Shown piece after piece: positions 45,233 to 55,482 of a stretch of 64,000 nt of DNA; position 1 is the stretch's first letter; each line of letters starts with the position of its first letter. Made by a program: the position numbers and the translations under genes. This DNA is from Hyphomicrobiales bacterium (GTDB lineage: Bacteria; Pseudomonadota; Alphaproteobacteria; Rhizobiales; Rhizobiaceae), in NCBI GenBank assembly GCA_900471515.1, contig UCFC01000014.1, forward strand, positions 1 through 64,000, written 5' to 3'. The notes under the pieces are model-generated. The model saw only the letters and a list, made by a program, of their open reading frames with translations. It ran no database searches and had not been told where the DNA came from.

Positions 45233-46510
45233 ATGAGCAAGGTCAGCGGCAGCAACGGCGGCGACAGTAAGAACACTCTTTATTGTTCTTTCTGCGGAAA
45301 GAGCCAGCATGAAGTCCGGAAGCTTATTGCCGGACCTACCGTATTTATCTGCGATGAATGCGTCGAATTGTGCATGGACATCATCCGCGAGGAGAACAAG
45401 TCCTCGATGGTCAAGTCCCGTGACGGCGTTCCCACGCCCCAGGACATCATCAAGGTCCTCGACGAATATGTCATCGGCCAGCGCCAGGCGAAGAAGATCC
45501 TGTCGGTCGCCGTTCACAACCACTACAAGCGTCTCGCCCACGCCTCCAAGAACGGCGATGTCGAACTGGCGAAGTCGAACATCATGCTGGTCGGCCCGAC
45601 CGGCTGCGGCAAGACCTACCTTGCCCAGACGCTCGCCCGCATCATCGACGTTCCCTTCACGATGGCCGACGCGACCACGCTGACGGAAGCCGGCTATGTC
45701 GGCGAAGACGTCGAAAACATCATCCTGAAGCTCTTGCAGGCTGCCGATTACAATGTCGAGCGCGCCCAGCGCGGCATCGTCTACATCGACGAAGTCGACA
45801 AGATCTCCCGCAAGTCCGACAACCCGTCCATCACCCGCGACGTATCGGGCGAGGGCGTGCAGCAGGCGCTTCTGAAGATCATGGAAGGCACGGTTGCCTC
45901 GGTACCGCCGCAGGGCGGCCGCAAGCATCCGCAGCAGGAATTCCTGCAGGTCGACACGACGAACATCCTGTTCATCTGCGGCGGCGCCTTTGCCGGCCTC
46001 GACAAGATCATCTCCGCCCGCGGCGAGAAGACCTCGATCGGCTTCGGCGCGACCGTCAAGGCACCGGACGACCGCCGCGTCGGCGAAGTGCTGCGCGAAC
46101 TGGAGCCGGAAGACCTGGTCAAGTTCGGCCTCATCCCGGAATTCATCGGCCGTCTGCCGGTTCTGGCAACGTTGGAAGACCTCGATGAGGACGCGCTGAT
46201 CCAGATCCTGTCCGAGCCGAAGAACGCGCTGATCAAGCAGTACCAGCGCCTGTTCGAGATGGAAGACGTGGAGCTGACCTTCCACGAGGACGCGCTGCGC
46301 GAAATCGCCCGCAAGGCGATCATCCGCAAGACCGGCGCCCGCGGCCTGCGTTCGATCATGGAAAAGATCCTGCTCGACACGATGTTCGAACTGCCGGCGC
46401 TGGAAGGCGTTCGCGAGGTCGTCATCTCCGAAGAGGTCGCGCGCGGCTCGGCCCGTCCGCTCTATATCTATGCCGACCGCCAGGACGAGAAGGCAAACGT
46501 TTCGGCCTGA
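45233..46510 (+). CDS. clpX: ATP-dependent unfoldase ClpX
   Basis: Hexameric AAA+ unfoldase that feeds ClpP, 425 aa. N-terminal zinc finger [17 protein letters not shown] with the second Cys pair in [10 protein letters not shown]; Walker [13 protein letters not shown]; pore loop GYVGEDVE; Walker B region [11 protein letters not shown]; sensor 2 near [18 protein letters not shown]. The ATG at 45233 follows AAGGAAAGTG. Confidence 0.99.
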   Translation: MSKVSGSNGGDSKNTLYCSFCGKSQHEVRKLIAGPTVFICDECVELCMDIIREENKSSMVKSRDGVPTPQDIIKVLDEYVIGQRQAKKILSVAVHNHYKRLAHASKNGDVELAKSNIMLVGPTGCGKTYLAQTLARIIDVPFTMADATTLTEAGYVGEDVENIILKLLQAADYNVERAQRGIVYIDEVDKISRKSDNPSITRDVSGEGVQQALLKIMEGTVASVPPQGGRKHPQQEFLQVDTTNILFICGGAFAGLDKIISARGEKTSIGFGATVKAPDDRRVGEVLRELEPEDLVKFGLIPEFIGRLPVLATLEDLDEDALIQILSEPKNALIKQYQRLFEMEDVELTFHEDALREIARKAIIRKTGARGLRSIMEKILLDTMFELPALEGVREVVISEEVARGSARPLYIYADRQDEKANVSA

Positions 46511-46534
46511 CCTGTGCTCGGGGACCGTAATTTT

Positions 46535-46568
46535 AAGGGGCTTGCCTTGCGCAGGCCCCTTTCTATTT
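46535..46568 (+). terminator. Terminator after clpX
   Basis: AAGGGGC...GCCCCTT forms a stem around a short loop (46535-46562), followed by TTCTATTT. It is placed 25 nt after the clpX stop. Confidence 0.75.
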
Positions 46569-46911
46569 GAAATCTGGTACCCGGCGCTGATAATAGTTGC
46601 GGGCAAGGTTGAAAACAGCCCCGGCCGATATTGCGCAAACGACGACCCTTGGCAATGATGCCGTGATTCCGTAGCGTGTTGCTGGCGTTGTTATTTTAGG
46701 CGGTTCGGAAATGGTAAGCGTCGCTCCAGTCTGGCGCTTCATTGTGTTGGCGTTCCATTGTAATAAAGCTGTCACATCCGTGGAACGCGGGCGTTAACGT
46801 GGCTTGAAAAGCGTAGTCAGAACCTCCACTTGTAACAGCAAGTAGAGTGCCGGCCGGTCCCAAGCGGCCGCGCCAAAGAGCCCGGTAACGGGACGATGGA
46901 AAGGAATAAAA
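46569..46911. other. Intergenic region upstream of lon
   Basis: About 340 nt after the clpX terminator. It carries a heat-shock-like promoter candidate (46803-46831) and an A/G-rich ribosome site GGAAAGG before lon. Short open frames on both strands lack coding character. Confidence 0.4.
46803..46831 (+). promoter_or_regulatory. Candidate heat-shock (RpoH-type) promoter of lon
   Basis: CTTGAA at 46803, then after 14-16 nt CCTCCACTTGT, a loose fit to RpoH promoters. It is about 80 nt before the lon ATG. Supported only by similarity and by the known heat-shock control of lon. Confidence 0.3.
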
Positions 46912-49329
46912 ATGACGAAGAAAACGTCTGTAGCGAGCAGCACCGCCTATCCTGTTCTTCCCCTGCGCGACATCGTGGTTTTCCCCCATATGATCGTGCC
47001 GCTGTTCGTCGGGCGGGAAAAGTCGATCCGTGCGCTCGAAGAGGTCATGGGTTCCGACAAGCAGATCATGCTCGTTACCCAGATCAACGCCAGCGACGAC
47101 GATCCGGACCCGTCCGCGATCCACCGCGTCGGTACGGTCGCCAACGTGCTGCAGCTCCTGAAACTGCCTGACGGCACCGTCAAGGTTCTGGTCGAAGGCC
47201 GAGCCCGCGCCGAGATCGATACCTATACGAGCCGCGAAGATTTCTACGAAGCCCTCGGCCATGTGCTCGAGGAGCCGCATGACGATCCGGTCGAGCTGGA
47301 AGCGCTGTCGCGTTCCGTCGTGTCGGAATTCGAAAGCTACGTGAAGCTCAACAAGAAGATCTCGCCCGAGGTCGTCGGCGCGGCCAGCCAGATCGACGAT
47401 TATTCCAAGCTCGCCGATACGGTCGCCTCGCACCTGTCGATCAAGATCACCGAGAAGCAGGAGATGCTGGAAACCACCAGCGTCAAGGCCCGCCTCGAAA
47501 AGGCGCTCGGCTTCATGGAAGGCGAGATCTCGGTCCTGCAGGTCGAAAAGCGCATCCGCTCGCGCGTCAAGCGCCAGATGGAGAAGACCCAGCGCGAATA
47601 CTACCTGAATGAGCAGATGAAGGCGATCCAGAAGGAACTCGGCGACGGCGAGGAAGGCCGCGACGAGATGAGCGAACTGGAAGAGCGCATCGCCAAGACC
47701 AAGCTGTCCAAGGAAGCCCGTGAAAAGGCCGACGCGGAACTGAAGAAGCTGCGCCAGATGAGCCCGATGTCGGCCGAAGCCACCGTCGTGCGCAACTATC
47801 TGGACTGGCTGCTCGGTATCCCCTGGGGCAAGAAGTCGAAGATCAAGGCCGATCTCAACAATGCCGAGAAGATCCTCGAAGCCGATCATTTCGGCCTCGA
47901 CAAGGTCAAGGAGCGCATCGTCGAGTATCTGGCGGTTCAGGCCCGCGCCACCAAGATCAAAGGCCCGATCCTGTGCCTCGTCGGCCCTCCGGGCGTCGGC
48001 AAGACCTCGCTCGCCCAGTCGATCGCAAAGGCGACCGGCCGTGAATATGTCCGCATGGCTCTCGGCGGCGTCCGTGACGAAGCTGAAATCCGCGGTCATC
48101 GCCGCACCTATATCGGCTCGATGCCCGGCAAGGTCATCCAGTCGATGAAGAAGGCGAAGAAGTCCAACCCGCTGTTCCTGCTCGATGAAATCGACAAGCT
48201 CGGCCAGGACTATCGCGGCGATCCGTCTTCGGCCCTGCTCGAGGTGCTCGATCCGGCCCAGAACTCGACCTTCATGGACCATTACCTGGAAGTCGAATAC
48301 GACCTGTCGGACGTGATGTTCATCACGACGGCGAATACGCTGAACATCCCGGCTCCGCTGATGGACCGCATGGAAATCATCCGTATCGCCGGCTACACCG
48401 AAGACGAAAAGCGCGAGATCGCCAAGCGGCACCTGCTGCCGAAGGCCATCAAGGAACATGCGCTGCAGCCGAGCGAATTCTCGGTCAGCGACGGCGCCCT
48501 GATGGCGGTCATCCAGCAGTATACCCGTGAAGCCGGCGTGCGCAGCTTCGAACGCGAGCTGATGAAGCTTGCCCGCAAGGCGGTCACCGAGATCATCAAG
48601 GGCAAGACGAAGTCGGTTCATGTCACGGCCGAGAACATTCACGACTATCTGGGTGTTCCGCGCTTCCGCCACGGCGAAGCCGAGCGCGAGGATCAGGTCG
48701 GCGTGGTCACGGGTCTCGCCTGGACGGAAGTCGGCGGCGAGCTGCTGACGATCGAAGGCGTCATGATGCCCGGCAAGGGCCGCATGACCGTCACCGGCAA
48801 CCTGAAGGAAGTGATGAAGGAATCGATTTCGGCGGCGGCCTCTTACGTCCGCTCGCGCGCCGTCGATTTCGGCATCGAGCCGCCGCGCTTCGACAAGAGC
48901 GACATTCACGTGCATCTGCCGGAAGGCGCGACGCCGAAGGATGGTCCCTCTGCCGGTGTCGCCATGGCAACCGCGATCGTCTCGATCATGACCGGCATCC
49001 CGGTCAGCAAGGATGTGGCGATGACGGGTGAAATCACCCTGCGCGGCCGCGTCCTGCCGATCGGCGGCCTGAAGGAAAAGCTGCTCGCGGCGCTGCGCGG
49101 CGGCATTAAGAAGGTGCTGATTCCGGAAGAGAACGCCAAGGATCTGGCCGAGATTCCGGACAACGTGAAGAACAATATGGAGATCATTCCGGTCTCCCGC
49201 ATGGGCGAAGTGATCAAGCATGCGCTGATCCGTCGTCCGGAGCCGATCGAATGGGATGGCACGGTTGATACGCCTGTCATCGCAACGGTCGAAGGGCTTG
49301 ATGAAGCAGGCGCAACCATAGCTCATTGA
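46912..49329 (+). CDS. lon: ATP-dependent protease Lon
   Basis: AAA+ Ser-Lys protease that degrades damaged and regulatory proteins, 805 aa. N-terminal substrate domain ([20 protein letters not shown]); coiled region; Walker [13 protein letters not shown]; Walker [11 protein letters not shown]; catalytic Ser in [14 protein letters not shown] and Lys in [17 protein letters not shown]. Full length for the family. A terminator follows 44 nt after the stop. Confidence 0.99.
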   Translation: MTKKTSVASSTAYPVLPLRDIVVFPHMIVPLFVGREKSIRALEEVMGSDKQIMLVTQINASDDDPDPSAIHRVGTVANVLQLLKLPDGTVKVLVEGRARAEIDTYTSREDFYEALGHVLEEPHDDPVELEALSRSVVSEFESYVKLNKKISPEVVGAASQIDDYSKLADTVASHLSIKITEKQEMLETTSVKARLEKALGFMEGEISVLQVEKRIRSRVKRQMEKTQREYYLNEQMKAIQKELGDGEEGRDEMSELEERIAKTKLSKEAREKADAELKKLRQMSPMSAEATVVRNYLDWLLGIPWGKKSKIKADLNNAEKILEADHFGLDKVKERIVEYLAVQARATKIKGPILCLVGPPGVGKTSLAQSIAKATGREYVRMALGGVRDEAEIRGHRRTYIGSMPGKVIQSMKKAKKSNPLFLLDEIDKLGQDYRGDPSSALLEVLDPAQNSTFMDHYLEVEYDLSDVMFITTANTLNIPAPLMDRMEIIRIAGYTEDEKREIAKRHLLPKAIKEHALQPSEFSVSDGALMAVIQQYTREAGVRSFERELMKLARKAVTEIIKGKTKSVHVTAENIHDYLGVPRFRHGEAEREDQVGVVTGLAWTEVGGELLTIEGVMMPGKGRMTVTGNLKEVMKESISAAASYVRSRAVDFGIEPPRFDKSDIHVHLPEGATPKDGPSAGVAMATAIVSIMTGIPVSKDVAMTGEITLRGRVLPIGGLKEKLLAALRGGIKKVLIPEENAKDLAEIPDNVKNNMEIIPVSRMGEVIKHALIRRPEPIEWDGTVDTPVIATVEGLDEAGATIAH

Positions 49330-49373
49330 GCTGTCGGCGCCTCATTTATGCCCAAATGTTGCAAAACGCGTGG

Positions 49374-49402
49374 AAAGGCCGGCGCAAACGCCGGCCTTTT
49401 TT
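49374..49402 (+). terminator. Terminator after lon
   Basis: AAAGGCCGGCG-CAAA-CGCCGGCCTTT is an 11-bp perfect stem with a tetraloop followed by a T-run, a textbook intrinsic terminator. Confidence 0.93.
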
Positions 49403-49537
49403 GTGAAAACCTCACGTAGACGCTTGCTTTTCCTTGATTTGCAGGGTTTTTGGGTTCCCGGCGGGCCTGATGAAAGCGATTTCTGCGCCTAGCTCACAGA
49501 TTGAGTTGTTTCATACCATTTAGAAAGGGGTGGAAAC

Positions 49538-49813
49538 ATGAACAAGAATGAACTCGTGTCCGCAGTAGCCGAAAAGGCTGGACTGACGAAGTCTGACGCA
49601 GCATCTGCCGTCGACGCAGTTTTCGACGTTGTACAGGCTGAACTGAAGAGCAAGGGCGACGTTCGCCTGGCTGGCTTCGGCAGCTTCACGGTTTCCCATC
49701 GCGCTGCCACGAAGGGCCGTAACCCGTCGACCGGCGCCGAAGTCGACATTCCGGCCCGCAACGTGCCGAAGTTCACGCCCGGCAAGGGCCTGAAGGACGC
49801 CGTCAACGGCTGA
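49538..49813 (+). CDS. hupB: DNA-binding protein HU
   Basis: Nucleoid-associated histone-like protein, 91 aa. HU core: MNKNELVSAVAEKAGLTKSD, FGSFTVSHRAATKGRNPSTG (the DNA-contacting beta arm) and VPKFTPGKGLKDAVNG. GAAAGGGGTGGAAAC precedes the ATG. The lon-hupB order is conserved in many proteobacteria. A terminator follows at 49863. Confidence 0.98.
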   Translation: MNKNELVSAVAEKAGLTKSDAASAVDAVFDVVQAELKSKGDVRLAGFGSFTVSHRAATKGRNPSTGAEVDIPARNVPKFTPGKGLKDAVNG

Positions 49814-49862
49814 TACGAGATTGTCCGCCGGCCGTAAACGAGAACGGCCGCGCAGGATTTGG

Positions 49863-49892
49863 AGGGGTTCGGCAGCGCCGGACCCCTTTTTG
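49863..49892 (+). terminator. Terminator after hupB
   Basis: AGGGGTTCGG and CCGGACCCCT form a near-perfect 10-bp stem around a CAGCG loop, followed by TTTTTG. It separates hupB from the riboswitch transcript. Confidence 0.88.
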
Positions 49893-49937
49893 TTGTCGCC
49901 GCTTGCCGCGCGCCGCACTTTGTCTTACGACGGCAAT

Positions 49938-50085
49938 GTTCTCAGGGCGGGGTGAAAGTCCCCACCGGCGGTAAGGGTTTCGGCCCAAGCCCGCGAGCGC
50001 CTTCCGAAGCTTCGGTCGCGGAAGGGTCAGCAGATCCGGTGCGATTCCGGAGCCGACGGTTAAAGTCCGGATGAAAGAGAATGAG
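49938..50085 (+). promoter_or_regulatory. FMN riboswitch (RFN element)
   Basis: The aptamer core is recognisable: AGGGCGGGGTGAAAGTCCCC, ACCGGCGGTAA, then GCCCGCGAGCGCC, GGTCAGCAGATCCGGTG and GCCGACGGTTAAAGTCCGGA, ending ATGAAAGAGAATGAGC. It controls the riboflavin transporter gene immediately downstream. FMN binding should reduce expression. Confidence 0.96.
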
Positions 50086-50176
50086 CATGGCCGCGCGGGG
50101 CAGGGGACTGCCGCGTCCGCGTGCCGTGGCCTCATGCGTCCTGATTTATGTTTGGTCCCTGTCCTGGATGGAAGAC

Positions 50177-51076
50177 ATGAATCAGAATTCCCTCGTAATG
50201 TCGCATTCGCGCGCTTTTGCCGGCGCCGCTTTCATGGTGGCGGGCGGCGTTGCCTTCTCGCTCCTCAACGTCGTCACGCAATGGCTGACGATGACGCTCG
50301 CCTTTCCGGCCGCGTCAGCCGCCTTCTGGCAATATGCTTTCGCTTTCCTCTTTTCCTTGCCCTTCCTGCGCAAGGCCGGCCTTTCGGCCATGCGCACCCG
50401 CTATCCCTGGCGGCATCTCGTGCGCGTCGCCTTTGCCGCGCTCGGCGTCGAGGCCTGGGTCTCCGGCCTCGCCTCCGTGCCGATCTGGCAGGCCATCGCG
50501 CTTGTCATGACCTCGCCCTTCTTCATCATTCTCGGCGCGCGCCTGTTTCTCGGCGAGCGTGTCGGCCCGGCCCGCTGGGCGGCGACCGGCATCGGCTTTG
50601 TCGGTGCGATGATCATCCTCCAGCCATGGTCGGACAGCTTCACCTGGGCAGCGCTCCTGCCGGTCGCCTCGGCCCTGCTCTGGGGCGCGTCCTCGCTTAT
50701 CACCAAGAGCCTCACCGGCATCGAAAAGCCGGAGACGATCACCGTCTGGCTGCTGGTGCTGCTGACGCCGATCAATGGCGGTCTTGCACTTGCGGCGGGC
50801 TTTGCAATACCGGCGGGCGGAACACTTGCGCTCTTCCTCCTGGCGGGCCTGCTGACCGTGGTGGCCCAATATCTGCTGACGCTCGCCTATGCCAGCGCCG
50901 ACGCTGCCTATGTGCAGCCCTTCGACGATCTGAAACTGCCCTTGAACGTGCTCGCCGGCTGGCTTTTCTTCGGTTACGCGCCGGCCGGCTATCTGTGGCT
51001 GGGTGCTGCGCTCATTCTTGCCGCCTCGCTCTTCATCATGCGCACCGAGATGCGCCGCGAAAGGGAAACGGCCTGA
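50177..51076 (+). CDS. ribN: Riboflavin transporter RibN (EamA/DMT family)
   Basis: A 299-aa inner-membrane protein with 10 predicted helices in two EamA repeats. It is placed directly behind an FMN riboswitch, the arrangement described for RibN riboflavin importers of rhizobia. Opening helix region AFAGAAFMVAGGVAFSLLNV; second repeat VASALLWGASSLITKSLTG. The ATG at 50177 follows GGAAGAC; a frame from 50081 would start within the riboswitch and is not used. Confidence 0.9.
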   Translation: MNQNSLVMSHSRAFAGAAFMVAGGVAFSLLNVVTQWLTMTLAFPAASAAFWQYAFAFLFSLPFLRKAGLSAMRTRYPWRHLVRVAFAALGVEAWVSGLASVPIWQAIALVMTSPFFIILGARLFLGERVGPARWAATGIGFVGAMIILQPWSDSFTWAALLPVASALLWGASSLITKSLTGIEKPETITVWLLVLLTPINGGLALAAGFAIPAGGTLALFLLAGLLTVVAQYLLTLAYASADAAYVQPFDDLKLPLNVLAGWLFFGYAPAGYLWLGAALILAASLFIMRTEMRRERETA

Positions 51077-51102
51077 CGCGAACCCTACGAAAAGTTGCGG
51101 GA

Positions 51103-51120
51103 TTGTCATGTGTCTGTCAT
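51103..51120 (+). promoter_or_regulatory. Pho box upstream of the phytase-like gene
   Basis: TTGTCAT-GTGT-CTGTCAT (51103-51120) is a two-repeat, 11-bp-period match to the PhoB box, 53 nt before the ATG at 51174 and just after the ribN stop. This predicts phosphate-starvation induction of the downstream gene. Confidence 0.75.
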
Positions 51121-51173
51121 GGCAGTCCCGCAAAACCCCTCTGTTCGATTTTTTCGACATTGGGGGATTTTCA

Positions 51174-53375
51174 ATGACATCGTTTTCGCGCAAGGCAGCG
51201 CTTGCTGCAGTGCTTCTCGCATCCGTTGCTTTCCCGGCAGCGGCCGAGCCTGTTTTCAACCGCATCGCCTCGTTCCCGGTCGCAACCAACCTGCCGGCCG
51301 ACAAGGACAAGCTTTCGACCACCTCGGCCGAAATCATCACCGCTTCGCAGGACGGCAACACGCTGATCTACAGCGACAGCCCGCTCGGCGCGATCGGCTT
51401 CATCGACATCACCGACGCCAAGGCCCCCAAGGCGGGCGGCGCGCTGATGATGGATGGCGAGCCGACCTCGGTCACGACGGCAGCCGGCAAGGCGCTGGTC
51501 GCCGTCAATACCGGCGAAAGCAAGCAGAAGCCGTCTGGCCGTCTGGCCATCGTCGATATCGCCACGAAGAAGATCGACGCGACCTGCGATCTCGGCGGCC
51601 AGCCTGATTCGATCGCCCTCAACAAGGACCGGACGCTCGGCACCATCGCGATCGAAAACGAGCGCGACGAAGAGGTCAACGACGGCAAGATTCCGCAGAT
51701 GCCGGCAGGCGACCTCGTCGTCTTCCAGGTCAAGACCGACGGCACCGTCGATTGCGGCACGATCAAGCATGTCGCGCTGACCGGCCTGGCAGGCGTTGCC
51801 CCGGAAGATCCGGAACCGGAATTCGTTGCCTTCAACAGCCAGAACGAAATTGCGCTCACGCTGCAGGAAAACAACGAGATCGTCATTCTGGACGGCGCCA
51901 CCGGCACGGTGAAGACGCACTTTACAGCCGGCAGCACCGACCTTGCCGGCATCGACACCAAGCGTGACGGCGCCCTGAAGTTCACCGGCGAGAAGAAGGG
52001 CGTCCTGCGCGAGCCCGACGCCGTCAAGTGGCTGGACGACAACCGTCTCGTCGTCGCCAACGAAGGCGACTACGAGGGCGGTTCGCGCGGCTTCACCATT
52101 TTCGACAAGACCGGCAAGGTCCTCTTCGAATCCGGCGGCTCCTTCGAACGCGCCGTCGCCGCTCTCGGCCACTATCCGGAAAGCCGCTCCTCGTCGAAGG
52201 GTGTCGAGCCGGAAGGTCTCGAAGCCGCCAAGTTCGGCGATGACAGCCTGTTCTTCCTGCTCGCCGAGCGCGCCTCCGTGGTCGGCGTCTACAAGGATAC
52301 CGGCGCCGATCCGGAACTGCTGCAGATCCTGCCGTCGGGCGTTTCTCCGGAAGGCGCAATCGCCATTCCGCAGCGCAATCTGCTGGCCACCGCCAACGAA
52401 GTCGATCTCGGCGAGGACGGCGGCCCGCGTTCGCATGTCATGATCTATCAGCGCGGCGAAGGCGAGAAGGCCTATCCGCAGATCGTTTCGGCCGAAAAGG
52501 ACGGCAATCCGATCGGCTTCGCAGCCCTCTCGGGCCTTGCCGCCGTTCCGGGCAAGCCGGGCATGCTCTATGCCGTCAGCGACAGCGTGCTGGGCTCGCA
52601 GCCGACGATCTACACGATCGACGCCACGAAGAAGCCGGCCGTCATCACTGACGCGCTCGTCGTCAAGCGTGACGGCGCCCCGGCCCAGAAGCTCGACATC
52701 GAAGGCATTGCCGTTGCCGCCGACGGTTCCTTCTGGCTGGCTTCGGAAGGTTATACCGAGCGCCTCGTGCCGCACGCGCTGTACAACGTCACCGCCAAGG
52801 GCGACATCAAGACCGAAATCGCCCTGCCGAAGGAGCTGCTCGCCAACGAAATCCGCTACGGTTTCGAAGGTGTCACGATCGTCGGCAGCGGCGACGAGAC
52901 GACGCTCTGGATGGCCGTGCAGCGCGAGTGGAACGACGACGAGAAGGGCTTCGTGAAGCTCCTCTCCTATAATCCGAAAAAGAAGGAATGGGGCGGCGTG
53001 CGCTACCCGCTCGACAAGAGCGAGAGCGGCTGGGTCGGCCTCTCCGAAATCACCGCTCAGGGCGACAGCGTCTACATCATCGAGCGTGACAACCTCGTCG
53101 GCGATGCGGCCAGGCTGAAGAAGCTCTACAAGGTGGCAATCTCCGACCTGAAGCCGGCCAAGCTCGGCGGCGAGCTGCCGGTCGTCAAGAAGACGGAAGC
53201 TCATGATTTCATCGGCGACCTGAAGTCGGCCACCAACGGCTACGTTCTCGACAAGCTGGAAGGCTTCGCCTTCGACGCCTCGGGCAAGGCCTATGCCGTG
53301 ACCGACAACGACGGCGTCAGCGACTCCTCGGGCGAAACCCTGTTCTTCCCGGTCAACCTGACCGCCACGAACTGA
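51174..53375 (+). CDS. Exported phytase/esterase-like protein (PF13449)
   Basis: A 733-aa periplasmic protein. The signal peptide (MTSFSRKAALAAVLLASVAF, ending PAAA) is followed by EPVFNRIASFPVATNLPADK, an N-terminal propeller-like region, and the esterase-like-activity-of-phytase domain in the C-terminal half (LDIEGIAVAADGSFWLASEG, RYGFEGVTIVGSGDETTLWM, WVGLSEITAQGDSVYIIERD, DKLEGFAFDASGKAYAVTDN). It probably acts on phosphate esters, which fits the upstream Pho box. The ATG at 51174 is chosen for the signal peptide. Confidence 0.85.
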   Translation: MTSFSRKAALAAVLLASVAFPAAAEPVFNRIASFPVATNLPADKDKLSTTSAEIITASQDGNTLIYSDSPLGAIGFIDITDAKAPKAGGALMMDGEPTSVTTAAGKALVAVNTGESKQKPSGRLAIVDIATKKIDATCDLGGQPDSIALNKDRTLGTIAIENERDEEVNDGKIPQMPAGDLVVFQVKTDGTVDCGTIKHVALTGLAGVAPEDPEPEFVAFNSQNEIALTLQENNEIVILDGATGTVKTHFTAGSTDLAGIDTKRDGALKFTGEKKGVLREPDAVKWLDDNRLVVANEGDYEGGSRGFTIFDKTGKVLFESGGSFERAVAALGHYPESRSSSKGVEPEGLEAAKFGDDSLFFLLAERASVVGVYKDTGADPELLQILPSGVSPEGAIAIPQRNLLATANEVDLGEDGGPRSHVMIYQRGEGEKAYPQIVSAEKDGNPIGFAALSGLAAVPGKPGMLYAVSDSVLGSQPTIYTIDATKKPAVITDALVVKRDGAPAQKLDIEGIAVAADGSFWLASEGYTERLVPHALYNVTAKGDIKTEIALPKELLANEIRYGFEGVTIVGSGDETTLWMAVQREWNDDEKGFVKLLSYNPKKKEWGGVRYPLDKSESGWVGLSEITAQGDSVYIIERDNLVGDAARLKKLYKVAISDLKPAKLGGELPVVKKTEAHDFIGDLKSATNGYVLDKLEGFAFDASGKAYAVTDNDGVSDSSGETLFFPVNLTATN

Positions 53376-53397
53376 GACCGCCTTTTGCAAGGAACGG

Positions 53398-53426
53398 AAA
53401 GGCCGGGCGGACGCTCGGCCTTTTTC
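53398..53426 (+). terminator. Terminator after the phytase-like gene
   Basis: AAAGGCCGGGC and GCTCGGCCTTT form a stem around GGAC, followed by TTTTC. It also lies just past the end of the convergent LysR gene. Confidence 0.85.
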
Positions 53427-53433
53427 TTTAGCG

Positions 53434-54333
53434 CTAGGTCATGAAGCCGGGTAGAGCGGTCGCGAGCGCATCGACCGCAAGGCGGACCTTGAGCGGCAAA
53501 TGCGGGGTCTGCAGCCATAGCGCATGGCAGTCATAGAGAAATTCCGGCTGTTCCGGCAGCAGCACTTCCAGCGTCCCTGCCTGCACACGGTCGCGGATCA
53601 GCCAATAGGGCAGCCAGGCAAGCCCCATATCGGCCGCTGCCGCATCGGCAATCGCATCGAGATCGTCGAGCCGCAGCCGGCTGTTCGGCCGCACTTCCAG
53701 CGGCGGCGCATCGCCGCACGGAAAGAGCCAGGGGCGGAAGCGGGCCGAGCGCGCATAGATGATCGCCTTGTGCCTGCCGATATCCTCGATCCGATCCGGC
53801 CTGCCATGCATGTCGAGATAGTTCGGCGAGGCGCAGACCACCATGCGCTGGCGCGCGAGCCGACGCGCGATGAGGTCCGACCTGTCCTTCAGTTCGCCTG
53901 TGCGGATGGCAAGGTCATATCCGCCCTCGGCAAGATCGGTGATGGGATCGCCGAGCGACAGGTCGAGATCGAGCTTCGGATGTCGCTTTGCAAGTTCGGT
54001 CAGAACCGGAAGCACGCAATGACGGCCGAAATGCACAGGCATGGTGACGCGCAGCTTTCCGCATGGCTCTGAGAGATGGTCGACCGCCAGCGCATCCGCG
54101 GCCTCCGCTTCGGCAAGGATCAGCCGGCAGCGCTCGTAATAGGCGCGCCCGAAATCCGTCAGGCTCTGCCGGCGTGTCGTCCGGTTGATGAGGCCGACGC
54201 CCAGCCGCTCCTCCAGAAAACGGATGTGCTTGCCGACCATCGGCCCGGACAGGCCGAGCGCGGCAGCCGCGGCCGCAAACGAACCGAGATCGACGGCCTT
54301 CACGAAGACGGCCATGCTGGTCAGACGATCCAT
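53434..54333 (-). CDS. LysR-family transcriptional regulator
   Basis: A 299-aa protein with N-terminal winged HTH (LTSMAVFVKAVDLGSFAAAA, LGLSGPMVGKHIRFLEERLG, VGLINRTTRRQSLTDFGRAY) and a C-terminal LysR substrate-binding domain (GKLRVTMPVHFGRHCVLPVL). The ATG at 54333 is preferred to the TTG at 54339. It is divergent from an alcohol dehydrogenase/quinone reductase gene, a likely target. The inducer is unknown. Confidence 0.95.
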   Translation of the reverse strand: MDRLTSMAVFVKAVDLGSFAAAAAALGLSGPMVGKHIRFLEERLGVGLINRTTRRQSLTDFGRAYYERCRLILAEAEAADALAVDHLSEPCGKLRVTMPVHFGRHCVLPVLTELAKRHPKLDLDLSLGDPITDLAEGGYDLAIRTGELKDRSDLIARRLARQRMVVCASPNYLDMHGRPDRIEDIGRHKAIIYARSARFRPWLFPCGDAPPLEVRPNSRLRLDDLDAIADAAAADMGLAWLPYWLIRDRVQAGTLEVLLPEQPEFLYDCHALWLQTPHLPLKVRLAVDALATALPGFMT

Positions 54334-54437
54334 ATTCAAAACTCATAGTTTCTTCTGTCGTGCTTTCCGGCCAATTTATCTTCCAAAATCCGTCTGTCAT
54401 AGCTCATTCGGTTCAATTGTTTTGGAGTCGTTGGCAA

Positions 54438-55427
54438 ATGGCACGCGTAATCCGCTTTCACGAGATCGGCGGTCCCGAGGTTCTTCGCATCGAGAACCTG
54501 GATATTCCGGCACCGGCACCGGGGGAGGTTCGGATCCGCGTCAAGGCGCTCGGCATCAACCGCGCCGAAGCGCTGTTGCGCTCCGGCGCCTATATCGAGA
54601 CGGCGCCGCTGCCTTCGGGTCTCGGTCTCGAGGCGGCCGGTCTGGTCGATGCGGCAGGCGAGGGGGTGGATGGTTTTGCGCCCGGCGATGCTGTCAGCAT
54701 CGTCCCGCCGATCTCCATGGTCCGCTGGCCGGCTTATGGCGAGCTTATCAATTTTCCCGCCGAATTCGTCGTCAGGCATCCGCCGGCGCTCTCCTGGGAG
54801 GCGGCCGCCGCCGTCTGGATGCCGTACCTGACCGCCTACGGCGCGCTCGTCGATATTGCCCGGTTGGGCAAGGGCGATTTTGTCGCCGTCACCGCGGCCT
54901 CCAGCAGCGTCGGGCTCGCCGCCATCCAGATCGCCAACACGGTCAGCGCGACGCCGGTCGCGATCACCAGGACCTCCTCGAAACGCCAGCCGTTGCGTGA
55001 AGCCGGTGCTGCCGACGTCATCGCCTCGCAGGAGGAGGACGTGGAAAAGCGGCTCAAGGAAATCGCCGGCCCGGATGGCCTGCGTGTCGTCTTCGATGCC
55101 GTCGCCGGTTCGATCTTCGAACCGCTGACGGCGGCGATGTCGCCGGGTGGCATTCTCATCGAATATGGTGGCCTGAGCCCGCAGCCGACGCCGTTTCCGC
55201 TTGCCGCCGTGCTCGGCAAATGCCTGACCTTACGCGGCTATCTGGTTCATGAGATCGTGCGCGATCCCGTGCGGCTGGCGGCGGCAAAGGCTTTCATTCT
55301 CGATGGCCTCGCATCCGCCGCGCTCAAGCCCGTCATCGCCAGGACCTTTCCTTTCGAGCAGATGGTCGAGGCGCACCGCTTTCTGGAATCGAACGAGCAG
55401 TTCGGCAAGATCGTCGTGACGGTCTGA
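54438..55427 (+). CDS. Zinc-independent quinone oxidoreductase (MDR family)
   Basis: A 329-aa NADPH-dependent oxidoreductase of the QOR type: GINRAEALLRSGAYIETAPL, GLGLEAAGLVDAAGEGVDGF, cofactor region DFVAVTAASSSVGLAAIQIA, then LREAGAADVIASQEEDVEKR. The GxxGxxG motif is changed to AASSSVG, as in other QOR members. The ATG at 54438 is chosen. Adjacent to the divergent LysR gene. Confidence 0.9.
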   Translation: MARVIRFHEIGGPEVLRIENLDIPAPAPGEVRIRVKALGINRAEALLRSGAYIETAPLPSGLGLEAAGLVDAAGEGVDGFAPGDAVSIVPPISMVRWPAYGELINFPAEFVVRHPPALSWEAAAAVWMPYLTAYGALVDIARLGKGDFVAVTAASSSVGLAAIQIANTVSATPVAITRTSSKRQPLREAGAADVIASQEEDVEKRLKEIAGPDGLRVVFDAVAGSIFEPLTAAMSPGGILIEYGGLSPQPTPFPLAAVLGKCLTLRGYLVHEIVRDPVRLAAAKAFILDGLASAALKPVIARTFPFEQMVEAHRFLESNEQFGKIVVTV

Positions 55428-55482
55428 CATGGTCTCCGGCCCGGACGGAAAGTGCTGTCCGGGCCGGACGATCTGCCGGCGC

